This document shows, piece after piece, positions 44,067-52,092 of a DNA stretch of 64,000 nucleotides; position 1 is the stretch's first letter, and the number at the start of each line of letters is the position of its first letter. This DNA comes from Ardenticatenaceae bacterium (GTDB lineage Bacteria > Chloroflexota > Anaerolineae > Promineifilales > Promineifilaceae). The stretch covers positions 1-64,000 of the forward strand of contig JACKCD010000006.1 in assembly GCA_020634215.1 (NCBI GenBank), read 5' to 3'. The notes under the pieces were generated by a model. It had not been told where the DNA came from, ran no database searches, and saw nothing but the letters and a program-made list of their open reading frames with translations. A program made the translations under genes and the position numbers.

Positions 44067-44291
44067 TTAGGGAAACATTGCCTGCAACGTTTCGGCCGTT
44101 AGCGAGGTGTCGGTGGTGGTAATTAGCATCGGCACGCCATTGCTTTTGCCGTGGTAAAGCGCGAGTTCGGCACCATCTATCCCTGTTGCCTGCTGATAGG
44201 GTTCCACCAAACCGGCTAGCCCAACATCTACAACTTCCGCATTCAGCGCTTCAAGCATCTTTGTCGCTGCGAAATTGTTTTCGTTTGGCAC
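44067..44291 (-). pseudogene. Anti-sigma-factor-like C-terminal remnant
   Basis: The 74-residue frame (GLVEPYQQATGIDGAELALY, HGKSNGVPMLITTTDTSLTA, ETLQAM) resembles the C-terminal ectodomain of DUF4367-like anti-sigma proteins, which often end with a short Leu/Glu helix. It overlaps the ECF sigma fragment, and the parts between sigma region 2 and this domain are missing. An internal deletion in a sigma/anti-sigma operon is the simplest explanation. The family call is tentative. Confidence 0.45.
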
Positions 44292-44454
44292 ATGCTTTTT
44301 CGAAGGTAACGGCCGTTAAATCCTCTGCCATAGCCTCATCACCAACACGATAGCGAAAAAAGTTAAAGATACGCCCGATGTGATCGGCATACAGGGCGTT
44401 CCAGTCAACGGGCGTTGCCGCTTGTCGTTTACCAAAAGGAAGTACGATGCTCAT
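44251..44454 (-). pseudogene. Truncated ECF sigma factor (region 2 only)
   Basis: The 67 residues hold the start of an ECF sigma-70 region 2: WNALYADHIGRIFNFFRYRV, GDEAMAEDLTAVTFEKA. The sequence then diverges (CAKRKQFRSDKDA) and stops, lacking the rest of region 2 and all of region 4, so it cannot be functional as a normal sigma factor. It precedes and overlaps the anti-sigma-like remnant. Confidence 0.7.
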
Positions 44455-44503
44455 GTCTATAAAGACGCGGTTTGGGGAAAAGTCTCACAAAACTTTGGCT
44501 TAT

Positions 44504-45778
44504 TTATGTAGGATGGTGCAACTCTTGGGCAAACTGAGCCAGCAGAGGGATGAGGCGATAGGTGTTGTGGCCGCCGCAGTGTACCAGCGACAGGTTGTAG
44601 AGGTCGCAGAGATAGCGGCGGGTATCGTCATCGCTGAGGCCGGCGTGGGCGGCGGCCATTTCGGGGGTGAAAAAGGTGTGGCTGAGTTGACTCAAGGCCA
44701 TGAAGAAGTGCTGGTGAGTAGCGGGGAGCGTGGCGAAGCTGAGGGCGAGGGTGGCACGGACGCTTTGGCTTTCGTCAGCGAGCGCGTCCAGGGGGTGCTG
44801 CTGAAGCTGATGGAGCCAATCAGCGGCGGATTGGGTGGGGTCGGTTGCCAGACGCCGGCCGACGATGGCGAGGGAGAGGGGGAGGTGGTGGAGGATGTGG
44901 GAAACGGCCGTTAACACCTTCTCCTCCTGCGCCGCACGGTCTGAGCCAAGCAGCCGTGTCAGCAAGGCCAATGATTCTTCCAGGGTAAATGGCTCAAGGT
45001 GCAGATGGTGGGCACCCTCGGCCAGCAGCAAATTGCGCCGCCGCGTGGTGAGCAGCACCGCGCCGGGGCCGGTGGGCGGCAGCAGCGGCTGTGCCTGCTG
45101 GCTGTCATTAACATTATCCAGCACCATCAGTACCCGCTTATCGGCCAGCACCATCCGCACCGCCTGGCTGCGGCTGTCCACATCCTCATACTCGCGTACA
45201 TCTTCACCATAGGCCGCAGCAAACAACCGCAAAATGGGCATAGGGGAACTACCCGCTTCCAGCCGCGCCCACAGCACCCCATCGGGAAAGTGTGGCCGCA
45301 ACCGATAGGCCAGCCGTGCTGCCAGCACCGTTTTGCCCACCCCGCCCATGCCGCTGAGACAGTAGACGGTGGGATGATGGTTAGCACACAGCCAGCTCTC
45401 TAGCTGTGCCAACTCTGGCTGGCGGCCAGCGAAAGTGGGCAAGTCGGGGATGACCTGGAAGGGGGAGTGGGGGGGATGGGATGACTGCTGTAGCCATTTT
45501 GTTAAAAGTTCCCGGTCTTTAGGAGTGGGATTGTTGGCTGCCAACTCTGCCACTGGCGGATGTCCGGCTTCATGCAGGAGCAAATTGAGTTCGTTTTTGG
45601 TTAGATGGAGCGTATGACTGACACGAAGCAAATCTTGCCAACTGCGGGGCCGCTTTACCTGGCCTTGCTGCCAATGAAGAAGGGTCATTTTAGGAATGTT
45701 GGTGAGACGTGCAAGCTGGCTGGCGGAATAGCCAGAGCGTGTTAGGTAGTGGGCAAAGAGCTGGGCAAAGGTGTTCAT
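44504..45778 (-). CDS. XRE-type HTH plus NB-ARC ATPase regulator
   Basis: Residues 1-75 form an XRE-like helix-turn-helix (YSASQLARLTNIPKMTLLHW). An NB-ARC STAND ATPase follows, with Walker A LSGMGGVGKTVLAARLAYRL at about 140-160, Walker B VLMVLDNV, sensor TTRRR, and a GLPL-like HLPLSLAIVG. The protein ends at about 424 residues without long TPR or WD repeats, which are usual in this group, so it may be shortened. The ATG at 45778 is preferred over a TTG at 45811, because the latter overlaps a direct repeat that looks like an operator. Confidence 0.85.
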   Translation of the reverse strand: MNTFAQLFAHYLTRSGYSASQLARLTNIPKMTLLHWQQGQVKRPRSWQDLLRVSHTLHLTKNELNLLLHEAGHPPVAELAANNPTPKDRELLTKWLQQSSHPPHSPFQVIPDLPTFAGRQPELAQLESWLCANHHPTVYCLSGMGGVGKTVLAARLAYRLRPHFPDGVLWARLEAGSSPMPILRLFAAAYGEDVREYEDVDSRSQAVRMVLADKRVLMVLDNVNDSQQAQPLLPPTGPGAVLLTTRRRNLLLAEGAHHLHLEPFTLEESLALLTRLLGSDRAAQEEKVLTAVSHILHHLPLSLAIVGRRLATDPTQSAADWLHQLQQHPLDALADESQSVRATLALSFATLPATHQHFFMALSQLSHTFFTPEMAAAHAGLSDDDTRRYLCDLYNLSLVHCGGHNTYRLIPLLAQFAQELHHPT

Positions 45779-45789
45779 TGATTTCGTAA

Positions 45790-45809
45790 AATTGGTGCGG
45801 AATTGGTGC
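45790..45809. promoter_or_regulatory. Direct repeat upstream of XRE/NB-ARC gene
   Basis: AATTGGTGCGGAATTGGTGC contains AATTGGTGC twice, with starts 11 bp apart, about 12 bp upstream of the ATG. The position and helical spacing suit an autoregulatory operator; this is inferred. Confidence 0.35.
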
Positions 45810-45918
45810 AAAACAAGACTTAAAAAAATTTTCGGACTGGCGTATTCTACTACAAAATCGTTAAAGTCATCGCTGTCAGTTTGCCTGGTTTTGGTCGCAA
45901 ACGACGCAAGGGGATTAT

Positions 45919-47703
45919 ATGTCCAAATTTTTTGTTAAATTTACTGTTTTGCTGCTGTTGCCGCTCATTTTAGCCATCGTTTCTTTCAAAACCACTCGCG
46001 CTCAGGGGGTGGAGGTAGAGCCAAACAGTAGCTGTGAAACGGCGCAGGATTTGGGTACGATTACGATGCCGTTGACGCTGGATGGGGAATTGGATATTTC
46101 TACAACATCGAGTGATATTGATTTTTACCAGATTCGTGCCACGCCTGGTGACTATCTGGAAGTGACATTATCTGGTACAGAGACGGGGGATGGTACGCTT
46201 TATAATCCCTTTTTGGCAGTCTTGAGTATTGACTGCAATATCATCAGTTTTGGTGATGATTTTAATGGTTCTTACAACGCTTATGTGACTGTGGTAGTGC
46301 CGCACAGTGGCGTTGTTATATTGGCAGCCACAAGCTGTTGTGATTATCTTTTAACTGGCAATGCCGGCATAAGTGGTTCTTATCGTTTGCAGGTAAGCCA
46401 ACTACCGACCATTGGCTCAATACAAGGGCGTGTTGTTGATGGCAAGACAAATACGCCCATGATGTTTACGAATGTTACGCTAAATTATTGCAATGGTTTG
46501 GAATGTTATGTGGTTAGGGGGGTAAGTACAGATGAAAACGGCCGTTTTATCATGAGCCAGAACGCAGGCTATCTTCCCTTATTGGCTGGTGATTACCAAA
46601 TCGTCATTGATTCAACCTTCTACGAGCCGTTATATAGTGAAATCTTTGCAGTAGCTGTTGATGAAGATGTAGATTTAGGGGATCTCGCCTTAGAATCGCT
46701 GCCGCTGATTGATTCAATTTCTGGGCAATTAATTGATGCTGCAACGAACACGCCCATTATAAACCCTACTTTTCATTTTGCTGTTTCGTATGCTGAATTG
46801 TTTCGCTGCAATGAATCTGACTGTTCTGAGCAGATTGGTCTGGCGACGTTAGATGAAAACGGCCGTTTTCGTTTTGATAATGACAACCTCTTTTATTACA
46901 ACACCCCTATCACTGCGGGAGAATATCGGCTTGACCTGACGGCCGCAACCTATGAATCTCGAAGTACAAACATTTTTAGTGTTAGCGTAGATGAAGCATT
47001 CGATTTGGGTGAACTGGAAATGACCCCCCTGCCTCGTGCCCATTCTATTAGCGGACAACTCATTGATACATTTACTCATTCCCCTCTTCCCGGTAATAAT
47101 TACCCCTATTCACAAATTGAACTACAGAAATGTGAGGTACCTGATAATTGTTATAACATAAACAATCAATATGTAGGAGATGACGGATCATTTGTGATTG
47201 ATACTTCCTATTTTGGTTTCCCGCTCCTGGCCGATAATTATTATTTGCGTATTACGGCCTATGAACATCAAACAAAGATGATTCCCATTGATCTGGCTGA
47301 AGGGGAAGCTTTAAATCTTGGTCAAATCCTTGTAGACCCGGAGCCGATAAAGTTAACAAACTTGCAGCCTTGTCAGGATCTGCCTGTTCGAGGGGGGCGG
47401 TGTCGCTTTAGCATCGAAATCACCAATCGCATGACCTCGCGGTTAAACGGGATCGTTTGGGCGGTGGTTGACAGCTATGAGACCGGCAGCTTCCTTAACT
47501 ATACAACGTTTGAAATCAAAAACGCGCAAAAGGTTAATTTGCAAACAGGCCGCAGTAAAAAGGTTCAATTTCAGGTGGATATTCCTGCTACTGCGGGTGG
47601 GGAAATCTGCGTCAATATTTTTGTAGCACAGGGCACAAATAATCCGTTTAACACTTTGGGGAACACACAATTTTGTGTCTATAAGCAGTCAAATGTCTAC
47701 TAA
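45919..47703 (+). CDS. Secreted protein with PPC-like domain and carboxypeptidase-regulatory-like repeats
   Basis: The 594-residue protein has a signal peptide (FTVLLLLPLILAIVSF). A prepeptidase C-terminal-like beta sandwich follows (VEVEPNSSCETAQDLGTITM, DIDFYQIRATPGDYLEVTLS). Three similar carboxypeptidase-regulatory-like repeats come next, starting near residues 170, 270 and 375 (SIQGRVVDGKTNTP, SISGQLIDAATNTP, SISGQLIDTFTHSP), and then a C-terminal beta domain. No catalytic motif is seen, so it is probably structural or adhesive. Base composition becomes AT-richer from here, and a strong terminator follows. Confidence 0.78.
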   Translation: MSKFFVKFTVLLLLPLILAIVSFKTTRAQGVEVEPNSSCETAQDLGTITMPLTLDGELDISTTSSDIDFYQIRATPGDYLEVTLSGTETGDGTLYNPFLAVLSIDCNIISFGDDFNGSYNAYVTVVVPHSGVVILAATSCCDYLLTGNAGISGSYRLQVSQLPTIGSIQGRVVDGKTNTPMMFTNVTLNYCNGLECYVVRGVSTDENGRFIMSQNAGYLPLLAGDYQIVIDSTFYEPLYSEIFAVAVDEDVDLGDLALESLPLIDSISGQLIDAATNTPIINPTFHFAVSYAELFRCNESDCSEQIGLATLDENGRFRFDNDNLFYYNTPITAGEYRLDLTAATYESRSTNIFSVSVDEAFDLGELEMTPLPRAHSISGQLIDTFTHSPLPGNNYPYSQIELQKCEVPDNCYNINNQYVGDDGSFVIDTSYFGFPLLADNYYLRITAYEHQTKMIPIDLAEGEALNLGQILVDPEPIKLTNLQPCQDLPVRGGRCRFSIEITNRMTSRLNGIVWAVVDSYETGSFLNYTTFEIKNAQKVNLQTGRSKKVQFQVDIPATAGGEICVNIFVAQGTNNPFNTLGNTQFCVYKQSNVY

Positions 47704-47743
47704 AAATTACATGTTAGGTTAGACATGCAAAGCGAGTTTGTGG

Positions 47744-47785
47744 GCAGGAGTGTCACTTTGCACAGAGTGACACTCCTGCTTTTTT
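47744..47785 (+). terminator. Intrinsic terminator abutting the truncated RHS gene
   Basis: A perfect 14-bp stem (GCAGGAGTGTCACT / AGTGACACTCCTGC) with a TTGCACAG loop is followed by TTTTTT. RHS coding sequence begins immediately afterwards, which shows that the 5' part of the RHS gene was lost at or near this point. Confidence 0.92.
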
Positions 47786-47827
47786 AAATGGCTATCCCAA
47801 TACCTTGCGGCGAATGGGAAGGGGCAG

Positions 47828-49807
47828 TTGGCGACGGTGAGCTGGGGGGCCACGCCGACGCAGAATATGGATACGTTCTTTTATGACAGCTTTGGGCGGC
47901 TGAAGAAGCAGACGCGGCTGATTGATGGGCGGAGTTATTCGCTGGAGACGACGGGATTTGATCTGTTAAATCGGCCGTTGACGGTGAAGTACCCGACCAA
48001 TGAGGTGGTGACGGTGGCGTATGACCGGGAGGGGGAGAATACGCTGAAGGCGGGGAATGATGGGGTGGTTGATGAGGTGCGCTATAATGCGCGGGGGCAG
48101 ATGACGCTGCTGGATCGGGGGGGCAGCAATTCGAATACGACATATGGTTACTTTGGGGCGACTGGCAGCAATGGGAACAATAATTTCCGTCTGTTTACGA
48201 TCCAACATGGGTCGGTTACGGATGCGTGGCCGGATATGACCTATACGTATGACACGGTGGGGAATATTCTGACGGTGAACAGTTCAGCGAGCGGGGTTGC
48301 CGCCGATAACCAGACGTTTGAGTATGATGATTTGAGTCGGTTGAAATCGGCCGTGGCGACAGGGGGCGCGGCTGATTATGCCAAGGTGACGTATACCTAC
48401 AGCGAGATTGGCAACATCCTGACCTTTGAGGGGAACAGCTATAATTACAAGGATGTGGGTTGGAACACGAATTGTACGGCTCCCGGCCAGACGATGCCGC
48501 ACGCAGTGCGGAAGATTGGCAGCCAATATTTTTGTTATGATGCCAATGGCAATATGACAAAGCGGTTTGACGGGACGACGACGTATGAGCAGAATTTTGA
48601 CGTGGAGAATCGGCTGGCGAGCGTGGTGGTGGGTAGTTCAACGACGACGTTTGCCTATGATGCCAGCGGGCAGCGGGTGAAGACGGTGGAGCCGGCCGGA
48701 AAGACGACGTATTTTCCGTTTCCGAATTATGAGGAGACGGTGGTGGGGAGCAGCACCATAAAGCGGAGCAGCTATGCGCTGGCGGGGCAGGTGGTGGCGT
48801 TTCGGGTGACAGGCGACCCGGTGACGGCGAACAATGGGCTATTTTTCATCTATGGCGACCACCTGGGTTCGACGAGCGTGCTGCAAAAGAGTGGAGACAC
48901 GCAGCCGGTGGCGGGGTCGTGGGCGCGGTACAGGCCCTACGGCAGCTACCGCACCACGCCAACGCAGACGCTGACCGACCGCGACTTTACGGGGCAGCGG
49001 GAGAATCGGGAGCTTGGGTTGCTGTATTACCAAGCCAGGTATTATTTGCCAGGGGTGGGGCGGTTCATCTCAGCCGATACGATTGTCCCCAGCCCTGCCG
49101 ACCCCCAGCAGTTTAATAGGTACACCTATTCCCTAAATTCGCCTGTCAAGTATACAGATCCTTCTGGGCATTGTGGTGCAGACTTAAATGAGGATGGCTC
49201 TATTAATCAGGATCTATTTGACCAATGTGTTGCTTCCCGTGATGCTTTGGAAGGTTTATATGATATTTCTATAACTGGCAAATGGCGTTTTGCAGAAATG
49301 GTGCTATTGCAAAATGCTGTCATAGAAATTGTTAATTTTTTTAAAAGTGTAGGGGCTTCTGATGGGAATGCTGCTTTTCGCGATAGATGGAATGGGGTAA
49401 CAGTTGAACGAGTGGAATCAACTTGTGGGTATGGATGTACTACAAGTAGTAATAAGATAAAAATAGGTGATGTTGCTTTTGGGTCTGAACGTGATGAATC
49501 AGAAATAATTGAGACTTTTGCACATGAATTAGCACATATTTGGGATAAACGAGAGTGGCGTTCTCCATCACGCGGTTTAAGAGAAGAAGCAGGTGGCAGG
49601 AACGAATGTGTATTTTTATTTTTCGGTTGTCGCTATAGAGTGGACGATCCTTCACCAGCCTCTTCAGCTGTTCAAGAGCAAGCTAGTCGAATAGGGTGGA
49701 ATTATAGAGAAGATTGGGCATATACGTTTTCTGCATTAGTTGTACGGCCTGATGATGTCACTGAGTTAAGGAAAAGCTATGTTACTACCCTAATAAATGG
49801 TGAATAA
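47828..49807 (+). CDS. RHS repeat protein, 5'-truncated, with C-terminal zincin-like tip (module 1)
   Basis: RHS/YD repeats are clear (MDTFFYDSFGRLKKQ, GNILTVNSSASG, YDANGNMTKRFDGT, NRLASV). The conserved RHS core end follows (FTGQRENRELGLLYYQARYY, LPGVGRFISADT, NRYTYSLNSPVKYTDPSGH). The variable tip (about residues 445-659) has a zinc-metallopeptidase motif in ETFAHELAHIWDK. The frame is open back to 47771, directly behind a terminator, and lacks the usual N-terminal secretion region. The TTG at 47828 has GGAAGGGG upstream but may be residual. The tip is AT-rich compared with the core, as in polymorphic toxins. A membrane-anchored gene follows 16 bp later. Confidence 0.82.
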   Translation: MATVSWGATPTQNMDTFFYDSFGRLKKQTRLIDGRSYSLETTGFDLLNRPLTVKYPTNEVVTVAYDREGENTLKAGNDGVVDEVRYNARGQMTLLDRGGSNSNTTYGYFGATGSNGNNNFRLFTIQHGSVTDAWPDMTYTYDTVGNILTVNSSASGVAADNQTFEYDDLSRLKSAVATGGAADYAKVTYTYSEIGNILTFEGNSYNYKDVGWNTNCTAPGQTMPHAVRKIGSQYFCYDANGNMTKRFDGTTTYEQNFDVENRLASVVVGSSTTTFAYDASGQRVKTVEPAGKTTYFPFPNYEETVVGSSTIKRSSYALAGQVVAFRVTGDPVTANNGLFFIYGDHLGSTSVLQKSGDTQPVAGSWARYRPYGSYRTTPTQTLTDRDFTGQRENRELGLLYYQARYYLPGVGRFISADTIVPSPADPQQFNRYTYSLNSPVKYTDPSGHCGADLNEDGSINQDLFDQCVASRDALEGLYDISITGKWRFAEMVLLQNAVIEIVNFFKSVGASDGNAAFRDRWNGVTVERVESTCGYGCTTSSNKIKIGDVAFGSERDESEIIETFAHELAHIWDKREWRSPSRGLREEAGGRNECVFLFFGCRYRVDDPSPASSAVQEQASRIGWNYREDWAYTFSALVVRPDDVTELRKSYVTTLINGE

Positions 49808-49823
49808 GTCTACAGGTTTCAAA

Positions 49824-50483
49824 ATGAATAAAAATAGGCGAACTGGTTTAATAATTGCTATCACATCTTTGTTTATGATTATCGTGATTAGCTACTACAT
49901 GTTACATTTATTTAGGTCTTCTCCTAAATCTACATACAATTTTTTACAAGATGACATATGCAAGGTTTCCTGTTGGGAAAATATCGTAGCTGGTCAAGAT
50001 TCAGAATTAGATGCCTTAAAAGCTTTGATAAGGGAGAAATTGATTAATGATTCCGCAAACTATGTAAGAAGCGATTGGTTGCATCTTTTTACAAAGGAAG
50101 GTGATGAAGTCTCAATTTTCTTTCTAGATGAAAAAGTCCAGCGGATAGATTTTAAACCCAAATCGGTACTTCTACTTAGTACACTGATCGACAAGCTGGG
50201 AGAGCCAGAGAAAGTCTATGTAAACATCGAGGGAGAACATGAGGTCTGTCATGTATCATATCTATACTATCCTAAAGATGGTCTACGGATTAAAGCTGGA
50301 AGTTGTGAAGACTTTGCTCGCGTTTCACGCTTTGAAGAGGGAAATATCTTACCAGGCACTCCTATACTAGAGCTTGGTTTTGTTGAAGTTGCTGCAAATG
50401 CTGAAATCATGGTGCAATCCTTTGGAATAACTAATAGCAACAGTATGATTGATTGGTATGGCTACGGTTATTACGCACCCTAG
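49824..50483 (+). CDS. Membrane-anchored C-x3-C-W family protein (candidate immunity, module 1)
   Basis: The ATG at 49824 is chosen for MNKNRRTGLI, giving a basic N-terminus before one transmembrane helix (IIAITSLFMIIVISYYMLHL). The remaining 190 residues, likely outside, contain CKVSCWENIVAG, LIDKLGEPEKVYV and VSYLYYPKDGLRI. These motifs align with the lipoprotein at 55141 (CQLPCWWGITPG, TTYGQPTEVWI, VVLFYPKQGIMAL), so the two form a family. Both follow RHS tips with HExxH motifs, suggesting an immunity or partner role; this is inferred. Confidence 0.6.
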   Translation: MNKNRRTGLIIAITSLFMIIVISYYMLHLFRSSPKSTYNFLQDDICKVSCWENIVAGQDSELDALKALIREKLINDSANYVRSDWLHLFTKEGDEVSIFFLDEKVQRIDFKPKSVLLLSTLIDKLGEPEKVYVNIEGEHEVCHVSYLYYPKDGLRIKAGSCEDFARVSRFEEGNILPGTPILELGFVEVAANAEIMVQSFGITNSNSMIDWYGYGYYAP

Positions 50484-50514
50484 CTTATATTGCTTACGTC
50501 TTGCAAGGAACAAG

Positions 50515-50841
50515 GAAAACGGCCGTTTTTGGTGCCGCACGTTGAGAAGTTGGGGGAAAACGGCCGTTTTTTGTGCAGGGGAGCTTGGAGGAGAAAACGG
50601 CCGTTTAGCCGTGTTTGTCGCGTTCCATGAGAGAGTTGGGGGAAAACGGCCGTTTTTGGGTGTTGCGCGTCGAGAGGTTGGGGGGAAGAAACGGTTGTTT
50701 GTCCGCGTTCGTCCGTGTTTGTCCGCGTCCTATCGGGAAAGTGGGGGGAAAACGGCCGTTTTTGTGCAGGGAAGTTGGGGGGAGAAAACGGCCGTTTTCC
50801 ATCATTCAGCCCGTCGTCCGCCATCCGTCGTCCGTCGTCTT
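50515..50841 (+). repeat. AACGGCCGTT-rich spacer array, before module 2
   Basis: At least six AACGGCCGTT copies, mostly within GGGAAAACGGCCGTTTTT-like contexts, are separated by 30-60 bp segments such as GAGAAGTTGGGGG and GTCCGCGTTCGTCCGTG. The last part is CATCCGTCGTCCGTCGTC, a heptamer-like run directly before the RHS cap. Open frames across it (repeating TAVF or NGRF) are by-products of the repeats. Confidence 0.85.
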
Positions 50842-52092
50842 TTTGCCTATGCTGCCAGCGGGCAGCGGGTGAAGACGGTGGAGCCGGCCGGAAAGACGAC
50901 GTATTTTCCGTTTCCGAATTATGAGGAGACGGTGGTGGGGAGTAGCACCATAAAGCGGAGCAGCTATGCGCTGGCGGGGCAGGTGGTGGCGTTCCGGGTG
51001 GCCGGCGACCCGGTGACGGCGAACAATGGGCTGTTTTTTATCTACGGCGACCATCTTGGTTCGACCAGCGTGCTGCAAAAGAGTGGAGACACGCAACCAG
51101 TAGCGGGGTCGTGGGCGCGGTATAAGCCCTACGGCAGCTACCGCACTACGCCCACGCAGACGCTGACCGACCGCGACTTTACCGGCCAGCGCGAGAACCG
51201 GGAGCTTGGGCTACTGTATTACCAAGCCAGGTATTATTTGCCGGGGGTGGGGCGGTTCATCTCGGCCGATACGATTGTCCCCAGCCCCGCCAATCCGCAG
51301 AGCCTAAATCGCTATACTTATGTCAACAATAATTCTCTTAAATTCATCGATCCATCAGGCCATCGTACTTGTTCCTCGCAGCAGGCCACTTCCGGGGATG
51401 AAACTTGCAATCAAAACACAGGATCTTCAAGTGGAAGCTTACCCAAAACTCAGCCACAGAATGGATGTAATGAAGTCTGGTGCAAAAATAGCGGACCATC
51501 AAATCTCCCTAGAAACAATTGGTATCCTAATGCAGATGTAGAACAAGCTCTAGCAAATACCCAACAAGTTTTAGATTGGCTATCGAATTACACCGGCTCT
51601 AATTGGTGGGGTGGTGGTCCTAATTCCTTACCAAGTGAAACCCAACTAGCAGCTTGGTTACTCATGGAAGAAGGTTCAACACTTCAATGGGATGATCATT
51701 TATTGTTCATGGCTAGAATAATTCGATATAGATTAAGAAATGGAGGGCTTACTGTTGAAAATCTATCGGGGTTTACCGCCTTTTTCAACCCTGATGGGGG
51801 AAGTGAATTTTCGGCTAACGATTGGTCATTGCTAGTTTTGAACGGGCCAGGCGAGCGATATACCTCAGCTATAAAAGAGGCATACTCTATGAAAAATTAT
51901 GAGCCGCTTGATGTAAACGGTAAATTAGTACTTTGGTGGTGGAAAGAAAGTGAAGCTAAGGGGGTGTCAAATGGCTACCTAGTTAATGGAGTACAACCGA
52001 AAACTATTGTTGCTCACAATCCGCTCATTCTAGAAAACTTTTACTTTGGTAATTATGAACAATGTGTAGCTGCTAATTTTGGAGGATGCTAA
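50842..52092 (+). CDS. RHS C-terminal cassette, module 2 (no own start codon)
   Basis: Coding homology to module 1 begins abruptly at TTTGCCTATG (FAY) and is nearly identical for about 520 bp to the RHS cap end (DPSGH). The roughly 245-residue tip is different: a Ser/Gln linker, then TQLAAWLLMEEGSTLQWDDH and FMARIIRYRLRNGG, a helical segment with a Glu pair that is loosely reminiscent of SleB-type cell-wall hydrolases, and a Cys-containing end. The frame continues into the spacer, but no convincing start or ribosome binding site is seen, so the cassette may be silent or read from a fusion. Its TAA overlaps the ATG of the next gene (TAATG). Confidence 0.7.
   Translation, partial: FAYAASGQRVKTVEPAGKTTYFPFPNYEETVVGSSTIKRSSYALAGQVVAFRVAGDPVTANNGLFFIYGDHLGSTSVLQKSGDTQPVAGSWARYKPYGSYRTTPTQTLTDRDFTGQRENRELGLLYYQARYYLPGVGRFISADTIVPSPANPQSLNRYTYVNNNSLKFIDPSGHRTCSSQQATSGDETCNQNTGSSSGSLPKTQPQNGCNEVWCKNSGPSNLPRNNWYPNADVEQALANTQQVLDWLSNYTGSNWWGGGPNSLPSETQLAAWLLMEEGSTLQWDDHLLFMARIIRYRLRNGGLTVENLSGFTAFFNPDGGSEFSANDWSLLVLNGPGERYTSAIKEAYSMKNYEPLDVNGKLVLWWWKESEAKGVSNGYLVNGVQPKTIVAHNPLILENFYFGNYEQCVAANFGGC

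Noticed and set aside
50449..50841. N-terminal extension of RHS module 2 through the spacer
   Set aside because: The extension consists only of repeat-encoded peptides. Cap homology starts sharply at 50842.
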